DNA of 64,000 bases from Peribacter sp043814035 (GTDB lineage Bacteria > Patescibacteriota > Gracilibacteria > Peribacterales > Peribacteraceae). The stretch lies in contig JBDRKJ010000006.1 of the NCBI GenBank assembly GCA_043814035.1, positions 1 through 64,000 on the forward strand, given 5' to 3'. A program made the position numbers and the translations under genes. Positions 1 through 8,992 of this stretch are shown here, in pieces. Each line of letters opens with the position of its first letter. Position 1 is the stretch's first letter. The notes under the pieces were generated by a model. It saw only the letters and a program-made list of their open reading frames with translations, had not been told where the DNA came from and did no database searches.

Positions 1-188
1 ACAGCGTCTCCCGCTGCGAAAGGGTAAGGTGAGCCATGCGGTATGGGGTGAGAGAGTTAGAAGCCTTTCCCTCATACCGTACTTCGTTGTGATGCCTCCA
101 GAAGCCTTATCCTCTATGCGTTTCAGATCTGAATTCCGGGACATGAATACTTGACGTGCCATGCAATTCATTAGAAAATGCGCCTCCT

Positions 189-650
189 ATGGATGAACGT
201 TCCGCACTCCTTATCGATCAGAATCCCGGTGTACTGATGGCGCTTGAGGGCCACCTCACCGAGCAGGGCTGTCGCACTCTAACAGCTGGGACGAGTGCAG
301 ATGCTCTTTCTCTCCTCGAGGGAAGTACGAATGATTCGTTCTCGATAGTTCGGATCCCTGATGTACTTCATCCCGATCATGCTACTCAACCCCTCGTCGG
401 TCCCGCTGGTCTGCAGACGTTTAAGAACCATCCGAAGTTGCTGCTGGCCTGTGGATGCAGAATTCTCTACCCGGTTTTGACGAGGCGCGAAGAGGTGCGG
501 CAAGCGGCACTGGCACTTCTCACAGGGCGCCAGGTGGGGCTCTCTCTGATTAATAGCATGGACGAAGTGGAGTTCTGGAAACGATGGCTTGCGAACGAAA
601 GCATGAAAGGCATCGAGTTGAGTCTGGATGATGCGACATTCGATCAGTAG
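189..650 (+). CDS. Hypothetical protein, weakly receiver-like
   Basis: A 153-residue protein from the ATG at 189; a GTG at 156 would add 11 residues. Residues 1-45 (SALLIDQNPGVLMALEGHL, then TAGTSADALSLL) resemble the first strand and helices of a response-regulator receiver domain. I see no clear phosphorylatable Asp on a third strand and no DNA-binding output domain. It ends 5 bp from the convergent lexA stop. Function is unknown; the receiver resemblance is by eye and may be superficial. Confidence 0.5.
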   Translation: MDERSALLIDQNPGVLMALEGHLTEQGCRTLTAGTSADALSLLEGSTNDSFSIVRIPDVLHPDHATQPLVGPAGLQTFKNHPKLLLACGCRILYPVLTRREEVRQAALALLTGRQVGLSLINSMDEVEFWKRWLANESMKGIELSLDDATFDQ

Positions 651-655
651 TGACA

Positions 656-1261
656 CTAATATTTCCGCATCACGCCGCGCACAACGCCTGCTGTCTGCAA
701 ATCCTCCACAGCGTACATATCGGGGTAGGCGGGGTTTTCTGCCTGTAGATAGAACTTTCCCTTCCCTCTCTTCAGGCGCTTCAAGGTAAATTCGCCGTCG
801 AGGATCCCCACGACGATGTCGTTCATTTTCGGCTCCTTGCCACGCTCCACAATTACAATGTCGCCCTCCTGAATGCCGACGTTAATCATGCTGTCACCTT
901 TGACGCGGAGTAGGAATGTCCGTGCCCGATCACGCACGAGAAAATCTTCTATTCCCACAAGTTCCTCTGCCTGCTCCTCCGCTGCCGTAGCAAACCCTGC
1001 GGCAATGGGCCCGAAGAGGGGAAGTACCATTGGCTGTGGACGCTCGTGGGCTTCGGGCATTTCGAGGATCTTGATTCGACCCTTGGGGTCCTTCTCCAAT
1101 TGTTTTTCTCGCAGGAGTGCATTCACCACTTTGGCGATGGCATTCTTGCTGCGCACGCCGAAGGCGAGAGCGAGGTCGGCAAGTGAAGGGGAGTACCCGC
1201 GCTTCGTCTGGAATTCGCGAATGTAGTTGAGCACGGTGCGCTGATGGGGGGTGAGCGTCAT
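656..1261 (-). CDS. lexA: LexA SOS repressor
   Basis: A 201-residue transcriptional repressor of the SOS regulon that cleaves itself when RecA is activated. The N-terminal winged helix (residues 1-68, starting LTPHQRTVLNYI) is followed by the S24 peptidase domain. The scissile Ala88-Gly89 lies in GPIAAGF. The catalytic Ser124 is in GDSMI and Lys161 is in FTLKRL. Length matches typical LexA. The gene has its own promoter and a palindrome touching the start codon, consistent with autorepression. Identification is secure. Confidence 0.97.
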   Translation of the reverse strand: MTLTPHQRTVLNYIREFQTKRGYSPSLADLALAFGVRSKNAIAKVVNALLREKQLEKDPKGRIKILEMPEAHERPQPMVLPLFGPIAAGFATAAEEQAEELVGIEDFLVRDRARTFLLRVKGDSMINVGIQEGDIVIVERGKEPKMNDIVVGILDGEFTLKRLKRGKGKFYLQAENPAYPDMYAVEDLQTAGVVRGVMRKY

Positions 1262-1262
1262 A

Positions 1263-1316
1263 GTTCGATGGGGAACGAACGTACACCATGATAGGTGGAC
1301 GATCGTATTCGGTCAA
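1263..1316 (-). promoter_or_regulatory. lexA promoter with possible LexA operator
   Basis: Reading the minus strand, TTGACC (1311-1316), a 17-bp spacer and TATCAT (1288-1293) form a good sigma70-type promoter. Between the expected start site and the ATG lies GTTC-N6-GAAC (1263-1266 and 1273-1276), an inverted repeat using the same half-sites as known LexA boxes. Placement just downstream of the start site would allow autorepression. The promoter is convincing; the operator assignment is inference. Confidence 0.55.
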
Positions 1317-1362
1317 GAGAATGAGTTTTGTGTTGTGGCTCAGGAAAACTCGTTTGATCTTT

Positions 1363-2265
1363 TCATCCCTCAATCACATCCAACTCCTTGAGCCTGCTCA
1401 GTTCCAAGTACGTGATTGTCCACACGTTCTGGCGGAAGACTTCTAAGTACGCGAAGAGGTAGCTCGCGAAGCCGATGATGATAATGCCGATGATGGCACC
1501 GATGAGGATGGCTACCCCGAACGGTAAGAAGCTCCCGAAGAGGAAGACTATGCCGATGATGATGCCGGGCACGAGGAAGATCATCAGCACATTCAGAAGG
1601 ATGCGCAGGCTGATGAGGAAACCTAAGATGAGTAGAAACACCACGTGGCCGAGGTAGCTGATGACGAGTTTGAAACTAGCCTTCATGGCCTCGCCGATCC
1701 CCAATTTGCGGATGACAACGCCCTCCTCCGACATAATGAAGAAGAAGCGCAGGATATTGGCGAAGACGAAGAGAATGCACATCATGCCGATGCCGAAGGG
1801 AGCGATTTCGGGGGCGTACCGCACCATAATCGAGCTCAAGGTGATCACCATCGAGACACTGCTGATGAAGAAGAATTCGTGAATCGCGAACAGCGGGAAG
1901 AAGTTGTACACGGCCAGTACCAAACCGCCCTTCACCTCTTCCTTCTTATAGGATTTGGCAGCGAGACCGATGATGGCCCCCTTCGCGAAGTGCGGGAAGA
2001 TCCATTCGATGAAGATCAGGATCAGGAAGATAGTGACGATGGTGGCAACCCACCCAAATGAGAGATACTGGCTGAGCCACTCTACATCGGCGAAGAAACC
2101 GATCGGGTCGCCCTGCCAATAACTGATGAGAAACCATGTTTGGTAGATGAGCAGTTTCGTACTCAGCATCGTTTCGAGCAGGGCTGAGGCGAAACCCCAT
2201 CTACGGAGCTGGCGCTCCTTAAGCGTGATCGCCCAAGCTTGTGCGATGATGTCGCGCGGATTCAT
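1363..2265 (-). CDS. Polytopic membrane protein, unknown function
   Basis: A 300-residue protein starting MNPRDIIAQAW; an open frame continues 85 codons upstream but is low-complexity and unlikely to be translated. It has about six to seven long hydrophobic segments, including an Ile/Gly-rich run near the C-terminus, separated by short charged loops. No catalytic motif is visible. It lies 68 bp downstream of the LCP gene on the same strand, so the two may be co-transcribed. Function is not assignable from sequence alone. Confidence 0.75.
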   Translation of the reverse strand: MNPRDIIAQAWAITLKERQLRRWGFASALLETMLSTKLLIYQTWFLISYWQGDPIGFFADVEWLSQYLSFGWVATIVTIFLILIFIEWIFPHFAKGAIIGLAAKSYKKEEVKGGLVLAVYNFFPLFAIHEFFFISSVSMVITLSSIMVRYAPEIAPFGIGMMCILFVFANILRFFFIMSEEGVVIRKLGIGEAMKASFKLVISYLGHVVFLLILGFLISLRILLNVLMIFLVPGIIIGIVFLFGSFLPFGVAILIGAIIGIIIIGFASYLFAYLEVFRQNVWTITYLELSRLKELDVIEG

Positions 2266-2333
2266 TCCCCGGTTCTTCGTCTTCTCCCCTGCGGGGGAAG
2301 GGGGGTCCGGAAGACCGGGAGGGACATCGGCTA

Positions 2334-3878
2334 TCATTTGTCGGTAGTGAGGAGGTCTTGAAGCGGTTGATACGTGTAGCCCGTGCCGAGCACGATGGTC
2401 ACTGCTCCCCGCTGTTCCTGAGTGAGAGAAGCCTCCTCGGTGGTTATGGAAAGATGAAGGAGAGTGCTCAAATACTCTGCGGCACTTGCGGCCCCGTCCT
2501 CCGAAAGGATCATGGTCCAATCTTTCTGCTTCTGCAGATCTTTCGGTATATCTGCATTCTCGATACGTTGTACGTTGAATCCGTAGCGCGTCAGCTCGTT
2601 ACCCAATCTGCGGGCCAGACCACTTTTTGCACCCGCATTGAGCACGTCAATCGTCGGACGACTGAGGTACATCTCACGTTGACGGAAGAGGAGGGTGCTT
2701 AAGGTCTCGATTTGTTTCCACGTGATCGGGAATTCGGGAATGGAGATGGGTAGCAGAACCGAAGCCCCCTCAAACTGATCTCGTGGTGGGGTGTAGAGAA
2801 ACCCTCCTGGTTCGATGGCGCTGTCGTAGAGAGCATTACGATCGTTGATCTGCATTGCAATCACGCGGTCGGGAGTGATTTTCTCGGCAAGGTCGGCCAA
2901 ACCGATGAGCTCGCGTACAGTCATCGTCATTTTTACATTGTCCGCAAAGATCTTCATGAGGTCTGTAACGGTGGATGGATTCTTGTAGAGACCCTTTTCC
3001 TTTACGCTTTCTCCGATGGCGACGATAATCTGTTGCTGACGAGAGGAACGGGCAAAATCACTCGACGTATGGCGGCTGCGCGCATACTTGAGTGCGGTCT
3101 TGCCATCAAGGTGCGCCGGACCAGCGGCGATGGAGAACGGCTCGTACCCGTAATTCTCGTCGGGGTACTGCGTGTCGTTGATCGCCTCGGGCACGGTGAG
3201 ATCAATGCCGCCGATGGCATCGACGGCCTGCTCAAAACCGGTGAAGTTCACCTTCACGACGTGGTGGATGGGCAGGCCAATGTGTTCCCCGAGCACATTG
3301 CCGAGTTCTTGTATCGCTTCGAGCGAAGCCTCACTCTCCTCCATACCCTGTCGTCTGAGCAGGATTTTGTAGTCCCGGTAGAGGCTGTTGAGGCGCCCTT
3401 TGCCCATCTTCTCGGTCTTGAGAAAGTAGAGATCGCGGGGAAACGAGAGCAGGACGACGCTCTTCGTCTCTGTTGGGTCGATGCTCGCCACGATGATCGT
3501 ATCGGTGAGGTCCTTGCCGTCGTGACCGGCATCACCTTCGCCGAGGAGGAGTACGTTGGTGAATCCATGCTCATCCTTCGGCAGATCCGATCCGCTGAGC
3601 GACACTAGCGAGCGCATCGAAATAATATGCAGGCCCACGAGCGCCTTCACCGTTCCCGCAAGCAGCAAGAAGGCCAGCAGTACGGCAAGGAGCACGAGCA
3701 GAGAACGCTTGAGTAGTAGGAGGCGTCGCTCATGGCGCACCTCTTTCGTTCTGCGCGTTTTCCAGGAGCGGTACCATCCCGCAACAGGGCGTGCCACAGC
3801 AAGAATGAGTGGCAATTTTTGCCACGGGAAACGGCGCTTCTTACGCATCTCAGAGACGCGACGGACAGAGAACGACAT
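2334..3878 (-). CDS. LytR-CpsA-Psr (LCP) family wall glycopolymer ligase
   Basis: A 514-residue, membrane-anchored extracytoplasmic enzyme expected to transfer lipid-linked glycopolymers to peptidoglycan. A basic N-terminus precedes one transmembrane segment at about residues 50-75. The LCP domain follows, with LLLGEGDAG...DTIIVASID, the SFPRDLY block carrying the conserved Arg, and the ALKYARSRHTSSDFARSSRQQ block. A C-terminal LytR_C-like domain (about residues 390-480) ends the protein. The start at 3878 is preferred over an upstream codon because TACACT (3886-3891) lies 7 nt before it. Confidence 0.92.
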   Translation of the reverse strand: MSFSVRRVSEMRKKRRFPWQKLPLILAVARPVAGWYRSWKTRRTKEVRHERRLLLLKRSLLVLLAVLLAFLLLAGTVKALVGLHIISMRSLVSLSGSDLPKDEHGFTNVLLLGEGDAGHDGKDLTDTIIVASIDPTETKSVVLLSFPRDLYFLKTEKMGKGRLNSLYRDYKILLRRQGMEESEASLEAIQELGNVLGEHIGLPIHHVVKVNFTGFEQAVDAIGGIDLTVPEAINDTQYPDENYGYEPFSIAAGPAHLDGKTALKYARSRHTSSDFARSSRQQQIIVAIGESVKEKGLYKNPSTVTDLMKIFADNVKMTMTVRELIGLADLAEKITPDRVIAMQINDRNALYDSAIEPGGFLYTPPRDQFEGASVLLPISIPEFPITWKQIETLSTLLFRQREMYLSRPTIDVLNAGAKSGLARRLGNELTRYGFNVQRIENADIPKDLQKQKDWTMILSEDGAASAAEYLSTLLHLSITTEEASLTQEQRGAVTIVLGTGYTYQPLQDLLTTDK

Positions 3879-4006
3879 CGCGCACAGTGTAGTGGAAAAT
3901 GGAGAGAGAAGGAAAGAAAGGAACCACCATGTCACAGCCGAATAGCAAACCGCAGCTGAGGTCCGAAGACCGCAACTGCGGGCGGAATGTGTAATCGTAC
4001 CTCAGA

Positions 4007-4414
4007 TCATTTGAGCACGACTTTCCCTCCGGCTGTCTCGATCTTTTTCTTCATCTCTTCAGCTTCGGCTTTGGGAACGTCTTCCTTAATAACCTTGGGA
4101 GCGGCATCCACGGCGGCCTTGGCCTCGCCTAATCCTAGGCCCGTGATCTCGCGAACCACCTTGATCACGGCGATCTTCTGAGCGCCGCAATCGATGAGTT
4201 CCACATTGAACGAAGATTTCTCTTCGGCGGCCTCACCACCGGCTGCACCGCCAGCTGGGGCGGCAACTGCCATGGGAGCGGCGGCGGAAATACCGTACAC
4301 ATTTTCCATGTATTTTACGACGTTGTTCAGCTCAACGACATTCAGCTTCTCAACGGCGTCAATCACCGCTTTCTCTCCTGCGGAGAGGGTCGGTGCTTTA
4401 GTGGCGTCTGCCAT
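4007..4414 (-). CDS. rplL: 50S ribosomal protein L7/L12
   Basis: A 135-residue ribosomal stalk protein that recruits translation GTPases. The N-terminal dimerisation helices are followed by an Ala/Gly-rich hinge (about residues 45-62) and the C-terminal domain containing KIAVIKVVREITGLGLGEAK, the conserved factor-binding surface. It lies 35 bp downstream of rplJ and shares its leader. Confidence 0.98.
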   Translation of the reverse strand: MADATKAPTLSAGEKAVIDAVEKLNVVELNNVVKYMENVYGISAAAPMAVAAPAGGAAGGEAAEEKSSFNVELIDCGAQKIAVIKVVREITGLGLGEAKAAVDAAPKVIKEDVPKAEAEEMKKKIETAGGKVVLK

Positions 4415-4449
4415 AGGAATAGGGGGAATAAGGAAGTAGGGAGAAAAAT

Positions 4450-4989
4450 TTAAACAGTGGAAGCAGTTTCTTTCTTCTTCGCGAGTTCAGAGAGGCCGCG
4501 GGCCATACCAGTGAGCGGCGACGAGCAGATATTTGCGAAGGAGACGAGTGGGGATTGGAGCATCGCAGCGAATATAGCGAGTAGTTGCTGTCTTCCGGGC
4601 ATCATGGCCATTTCCATCGCCTCTTCTTTTGTCAGGAGTTTGCCATCGTAAATGCCGCCAATCAGCGTCACTTGTTTGTGATCCTTGGCGAACTTGAAAG
4701 CGGCCTGTGCACCCGAGAGAGGGTCGGCGAAACTGAAGATGCAGGCCACTGGACCTTCGAGGTTCTTCTCGTTGATCTCGGGGAGCCCGGCATTCTTCGT
4801 CGCAATGCGCATGAGCGTCTTCTTCGCCACTTTCATTTCGGCATCGGCTTCTTTGAGTTGTTGGCGGAGTTCGCCGACTTCACTCACAGTGAGACCGATG
4901 TACTGTGCGAACATCGTCGACTGAGCTTTGCCCATCTTCTCTTCGAGTACTGTGAGCTGAGCCTCTTTCTGTACGCGTGTGACGGCCAT
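4450..4989 (-). CDS. rplJ: 50S ribosomal protein L10
   Basis: A 179-residue protein that anchors the L7/L12 stalk to 23S rRNA and, in other bacteria, binds its own leader RNA as L10(L12)4. The start MAVTRVQKEAQL is placed at 4989; the frame stays open upstream but runs into the leader RNA. Conserved L10 features include the helical region TVSEVGELRQQLKEADAEMKV, KNAGL, and a C-terminal L12-binding helix. It is first in the rplJ-rplL operon. Confidence 0.97.
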   Translation of the reverse strand: MAVTRVQKEAQLTVLEEKMGKAQSTMFAQYIGLTVSEVGELRQQLKEADAEMKVAKKTLMRIATKNAGLPEINEKNLEGPVACIFSFADPLSGAQAAFKFAKDHKQVTLIGGIYDGKLLTKEEAMEMAMMPGRQQLLAIFAAMLQSPLVSFANICSSPLTGMARGLSELAKKKETASTV

Positions 4990-5019
4990 GGTAGGGGGTA
5001 GGGATAGGGGTGGTGATGC

Positions 5020-5051
5020 AAAAATCTCCCGGAGATGATGAGACCGGGAGA
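5020..5051 (-). terminator. Intrinsic attenuator between L10 leader and rplJ
   Basis: On the minus strand a perfect 7-bp stem (5044-5050 with 5026-5032) with an 11-nt loop is followed by five U residues, ending about 30 nt before the rplJ start. It sits between the L10-leader motif and the gene. That is where an autogenous attenuator belongs, as described for the B. subtilis rplJL leader. The hairpin is seen; its regulation by L10-L12 is inferred. Confidence 0.7.
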
Positions 5052-5094
5052 CCAGCGAGGCAGACGGCACGAATCACCAAGCCGAAGCCGGGCG

Positions 5095-5160
5095 GCCGAT
5101 GCTGTATGCCTCGGAGGGGCTTATTTCGGCCTGCGGCCTTGTGCCCTCGGTCTTCGGTCA
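5095..5160 (-). promoter_or_regulatory. Ribosomal protein L10 leader RNA
   Basis: On the minus strand, CCGAAGACCGAGGGCAC, a short hairpin region, then CCCCTCCGAGGCATA reproduces the conserved core of the L10 leader as I recall it from B. subtilis (CCGUAGACAGCAGGUGC...CCUGCCGAGGCAUA). The GAGGG/CCCTC strands covary with CAGG/CCUG. The motif begins at the start site predicted by the upstream promoter and is followed by an intrinsic terminator. Confidence 0.75.
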
Positions 5161-5166
5161 GGCCCA

Positions 5167-5194
5167 AGGATAGAGAGAAAGGGCTGAGAGTCAA
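5167..5194 (-). promoter_or_regulatory. rplJL promoter
   Basis: TTGACT (5189-5194), a 16-bp spacer and TATCCT (5167-5172) on the minus strand place transcription initiation near 5160, exactly where the L10-leader motif starts. Confidence 0.6.
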
Positions 5195-5304
5195 TATTTA
5201 TGCACGGTTAATATTAAATCGATAAGCAATTAAATGAAAATATGTCAAATATTATGAGAGGTCTAACAATAGACAAAATGTACTAAACATTACAGAATAT
5301 TTTC

Positions 5305-6465
5305 ATGTCGGAAGGAGAAGCATCAATAAATATCTTCGAGGCAACGCTTCATGAAGATGGTGTGGCTGACGTGCTTAACGCGGTACGGGGACGAGGACAT
5401 CGTGTTGATGAATTTACCATCATGCCTGCACCAGATGAAGGCAGGAAGATAGCGCTGGTACTTCCTCCTTCATTAGCGTCGAAGGGACAGCCCTGGTTCA
5501 GAGAACCTGAAGATATCTTGCGCAAGCAGAAGGGAGTCGACGCAGTTCGCGACATGGAGACATCCGCGCGACAGCACCTGCGTCTACTTCTCAATTGTCA
5601 TCACGATCAGGCTGCCTTTTTGAAATTCATCATAACGAGCTTGGGTGGCTCGATGAAGGTGGAGAAAGGAGGTGAGGTGAGGTTACAGCTCACAGCAAAC
5701 CTTGCTTCCATCAAGCGAATTCTGGAATTCCTGCATGCGGAAAATGGCTTGGGGAGCCGTGTTCGGGTCAATCCTGTTTATGAAAGCCTTGCTTCCCGGC
5801 CAGAGGTGGATGACCTGGCGGAAGGAACGAACAGGAGTAGATCTTCGCAGCGTGGTGAGGAGGTTATGCTGCGCATCGTCGGGGACAGAAAGATCGGGCC
5901 GCAACTTGATGTTGTCCGACAGTTGGAAACAGAGGGGAAGAACGTCGAAATCGTCCAGCTCAGTTGCCACCCGCGTCCGCCGGGGTCGGAATCCTTCGAA
6001 ATAATTGCTGTTCTTCGTATGCGGGATTCATCGAAACTCGATGCGCTGAGGGCGGGGATCATTTCCAATCATGTGGGAGTATACGGCGCGGATATTGTTA
6101 CACCAGATAAGTCGCGCCAGACCGTACAGGTGGTAACGGACGGTTACGGTGCGCGGGATCTGGCCAAGGCTACCGGAGGAGCTCTGCAGGCACACTTCAA
6201 GCGATGGTGTGATCCCAGATTGGTTGTCTCCGGTTCGTTAAGATCCACATCTGCATCACGCATCATGACCGATGTTGCCGAGGCACGCGTGCCCCATACC
6301 GCGACTGTCCCAATTGCACTGGTTCCCCGTGCCGTTAAACCTCCCCAGAAAATCCGGCACGGATTCGGGGCATTCAGCGGTATGCCGGATCCTGAACAGA
6401 TAGAGGAACCAAAGACCTATTCTGAGGGCATGCGTCGGTACCTGTTGGAACTCTTAGACCGGTAA
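5305..6465 (+). CDS. Hypothetical protein with repeated small alpha/beta units
   Basis: A 386-residue soluble protein without signal peptide or membrane segment. Several stretches alternate predicted strands and helices in a way reminiscent of ACT-type domains: residues 8-55, 85-150 (RQHLRLLLNCHHDQAAFLKF, then RLQLTANLASIKRIL) and 185-260. I cannot identify ligand-binding residues. A -10-like TACAGA lies 8 nt before the ATG. It is monocistronic between the divergent rplJ promoter and dtd. Function unknown; the ACT suggestion is tentative. Confidence 0.6.
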   Translation: MSEGEASINIFEATLHEDGVADVLNAVRGRGHRVDEFTIMPAPDEGRKIALVLPPSLASKGQPWFREPEDILRKQKGVDAVRDMETSARQHLRLLLNCHHDQAAFLKFIITSLGGSMKVEKGGEVRLQLTANLASIKRILEFLHAENGLGSRVRVNPVYESLASRPEVDDLAEGTNRSRSSQRGEEVMLRIVGDRKIGPQLDVVRQLETEGKNVEIVQLSCHPRPPGSESFEIIAVLRMRDSSKLDALRAGIISNHVGVYGADIVTPDKSRQTVQVVTDGYGARDLAKATGGALQAHFKRWCDPRLVVSGSLRSTSASRIMTDVAEARVPHTATVPIALVPRAVKPPQKIRHGFGAFSGMPDPEQIEEPKTYSEGMRRYLLELLDR

Positions 6466-6526
6466 TCGATCCTGATGCGAAACCTGTAGGTCTCCGGTGC
6501 AGAAAAATTGCGCTACACTCCTCACT

Positions 6527-6970
6527 ATGCGTCTCGTTCTTCAGCGCGTGTCTCAGGCATCGGTCTCGGTTGATGATCAAACAGTCGGCAGCATCGGCCG
6601 TGGCTACGTGATTCTGCTCTGTGTGATGAAGGGTGACACATCACTCCATGCACAGTGGCTGGCGGAGAAACTGGTGAAGCTCCGGCTCTTCGAGAGCCAC
6701 GAGGGCAAGGTAAACGATCGTTCGTTGCTCGACATCGGTGGCGAGGTGCTCGTCGTTTCGCAGTTCACGCTTGCGGGCGATATTGCCAAGGGTAACCGTC
6801 CCGACTACATGGCTGCGGCCGGACCGGATGAAGCAAAAATCCTCTATGAGTACTTTATGAAAAAGCTCCAGGAACTGAGAGTACACAAAGTCGAGGGGGG
6901 TGTCTTTGGAGCGATGATGTCCGTGCAACTTACTAATGATGGCCCCGTCACCCTGATCCTAGAGAAGTAA
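6527..6970 (+). CDS. dtd: D-aminoacyl-tRNA deacylase
   Basis: A 147-residue enzyme that hydrolyses D-amino acids, and Gly mischarged on tRNA-Ala, from tRNA. The start MRLVLQRVSQASV is canonical for DTD. SQFTLAGD (78-85) carries the nucleophile region and NDGPVT (137-142) contains the Gly-cisPro motif that selects against L-amino acids. TACACT at 6514-6519 ends 7 nt before the ATG with no Shine-Dalgarno, which argues against an upstream GTG at 6497. Confidence 0.95.
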   Translation: MRLVLQRVSQASVSVDDQTVGSIGRGYVILLCVMKGDTSLHAQWLAEKLVKLRLFESHEGKVNDRSLLDIGGEVLVVSQFTLAGDIAKGNRPDYMAAAGPDEAKILYEYFMKKLQELRVHKVEGGVFGAMMSVQLTNDGPVTLILEK

Positions 6971-7093
6971 AACAAGGCGCGGAATGCCCGTTCCACAGAG
7001 AAAATCTCGGGTTCACCGATGTCTTTTCCGGCAAGGTAAAACCCTACTATTGGGCTATTCTCTGACATTGATGGTGCTAGAATATGCGTCCCG

Positions 7094-8992
7094 ATGACCA
7101 CCGTCACCACTGCCGAGCTCACGGCTGTTCTCTCGCGACTCGCTGTCGACGGCGAAGCTCCGCAACTCGATGAGCGACGTCTCACACAGGCGCTGAGTTT
7201 TGCACAGGAACTCTACGGTCATGACATGCACCACTCCGGTGTACGAATCTTAGATCACGCACTCGAGACGCTCGAAGTACTGGCTCCGTTTCATCCCGAT
7301 GAAGAAGCGGTGATTGCCGTCTTGCTTCATCATGCGTTGGATGGTGGCGCCATCACTCTCGCACAGTTACAGCAGGAGTTCGGCCCGGCTGTACGTTCCC
7401 TTGTGAGCAACGTGCACTTACTCTCACATGTCACACTCAGTGCACGGCGCAGTCATATCGAAGATCTACGCATTATGTTGCTCTCGGTTTCGGATGACGT
7501 GCGCACGGTGCTCATTACCCTCTGCGATCGGGCGGCTATCCTGCGTATGATCGATGTCATTCCCGAAGCGGAGCGTCGTGCCATGTGCAACGATGTCCTA
7601 CAGCTCTTCGCGCCCGTTGCAGCGCGACTTGGTATCTACTCGCTCAAGCATGAGCTTGAGAGCCGTGCCTTTCCGGTGATCTATCCGCTCGATGCCGAAC
7701 GTATCGAGGAGCAGATTCAGCAGTTCGAGACGGAGAGAGGGCACTTCTTACCCCTCGCAGCGAAGGAACTGAGAGGATTTTTTCAGGCACGCGATATGGC
7801 AGTGGAGATTGAGTGGCGCAAGAAAGAGATCTACTCGATCTTCCGCAAAATGCAGGAGAAGGCGATTTCGCACATTCGCGATCTCTTCGATCTCTACGCC
7901 CTGCGTGCAATTGTCGACAACGAAGCGGAGTGCTATCAGGTGCTCGGGCTCCTGCACCAGCTCGGTCGACCGGTGCCGCATCGGTTCAAAGATTACATCG
8001 CCTTCCCAAAGCCCAACGGGTACCAGAGTCTGCACACCACCATCATTCAGCTCCCCGGGGCGCCTTCTGATGCCTTCGTCGAGGTGCAGATTCGCACGCA
8101 GTCGATGCACCGCGAGTCGCAGTACGGTGTTGCCGCGCACTGGGCATACAAAGAAGGGGTCACGACAGAAGCCGTAAGACACGCGCAACTGAAGAAGATG
8201 CTCCTCTCGCAAGAGTCGGTGATGGGCACCAAAGCTCCACCGTACGCGGATCACATCTTCGTGCTTACTCCCAAGGGCGAGATTATCGAATTGCCCGAGA
8301 ACGCCACGCCTCTCGATTTTGCGTTCACTGTGCACACGGATCTTGGTATCTCATTCAGCTCCGCGCGAGTGAATGGGTCTATTGTCCCGCTCTCGTACAA
8401 TCTGGAAAATGGTGATGTCGTCGAAATTCAAAAGCAGACGCCACCACGTCCTTCTACACGCTGGATACAGCTTCTCAAGATGGCGTCTTCCCGTGCCAAG
8501 CTCAAGCGCTACCTCGCCGCGCAAGATCGACCGCGTCTCATCGATCATGGAAGACACTTGCTTAACGAGGAACTGCGCAAGCATCACCTCTCGCCGCTTG
8601 ATACTGATCTCACCATCCTTAGAGTGTGCGATGGTGAATCACTTTCGATGCAGCAACGTGAGGATGTGCTCATGAAGGTGGGTCAGGGGGCCGAGAAACC
8701 TTCCTCATTCTTCCGTCGTCTCGAGGCGTTGCGTGGTGTGGTGGCAGTGGAGGTGCAGCAGCCCAAAAAGCGTACAGGCAGACTGCAGCGCAAAGATAAC
8801 GAGATCCTCGTGGAGGGGAGCATGTCCATGCCTATCTGCTATGCCAAGTGCTGCTCACCCGAGGTGGAGCCGCGTAGCAAGGTCGGCGGCGTGATCAACC
8901 GTACAGGTGTCATCATGGTCCACCGTGAGCGTTGTGGCATGTACAAGCAGAGCAGTCCTGAGCGAAGAGTTGAGGTGCGATGGCGAAATTAA
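7094..8992 (+). CDS. rel: RelA/SpoT-family (p)ppGpp synthetase with degenerate hydrolase domain
   Basis: A 632-residue stringent-response enzyme. The HD domain (about 45-190) is decayed: the LLHD motif reads LLHH at 77-80, the following ED is DG, and the Asn of the DRLHN motif is replaced (LCDRAAILRM, 143-152). The synthetase domain is intact, with IYSIFRKMQEK (247-257), RFKDYIAFPKPNGYQSLH (297-314) and VEVQIRT (329-335). A TGS domain (about 385-450) and a Cys-containing region (CYAKCC...ERCGMY) follow, but no C-terminal ACT domain. Its stop overlaps the convergent tig stop. Confidence 0.93.
   Translation: MTTVTTAELTAVLSRLAVDGEAPQLDERRLTQALSFAQELYGHDMHHSGVRILDHALETLEVLAPFHPDEEAVIAVLLHHALDGGAITLAQLQQEFGPAVRSLVSNVHLLSHVTLSARRSHIEDLRIMLLSVSDDVRTVLITLCDRAAILRMIDVIPEAERRAMCNDVLQLFAPVAARLGIYSLKHELESRAFPVIYPLDAERIEEQIQQFETERGHFLPLAAKELRGFFQARDMAVEIEWRKKEIYSIFRKMQEKAISHIRDLFDLYALRAIVDNEAECYQVLGLLHQLGRPVPHRFKDYIAFPKPNGYQSLHTTIIQLPGAPSDAFVEVQIRTQSMHRESQYGVAAHWAYKEGVTTEAVRHAQLKKMLLSQESVMGTKAPPYADHIFVLTPKGEIIELPENATPLDFAFTVHTDLGISFSSARVNGSIVPLSYNLENGDVVEIQKQTPPRPSTRWIQLLKMASSRAKLKRYLAAQDRPRLIDHGRHLLNEELRKHHLSPLDTDLTILRVCDGESLSMQQREDVLMKVGQGAEKPSSFFRRLEALRGVVAVEVQQPKKRTGRLQRKDNEILVEGSMSMPICYAKCCSPEVEPRSKVGGVINRTGVIMVHRERCGMYKQSSPERRVEVRWRN

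Noticed and set aside
1..155. Open frame from the window edge (ends near 155)
   Set aside because: About 50 codons with no motif or similarity between frames; cannot tell a gene end from chance.
2266..2520. 85-codon N-terminal extension of the membrane protein at 1363
   Set aside because: Residues are low-complexity His/Arg/Pro, part of it overlaps the 3' end of the LCP gene, and MNPRDIIAQAW gives a normal start.
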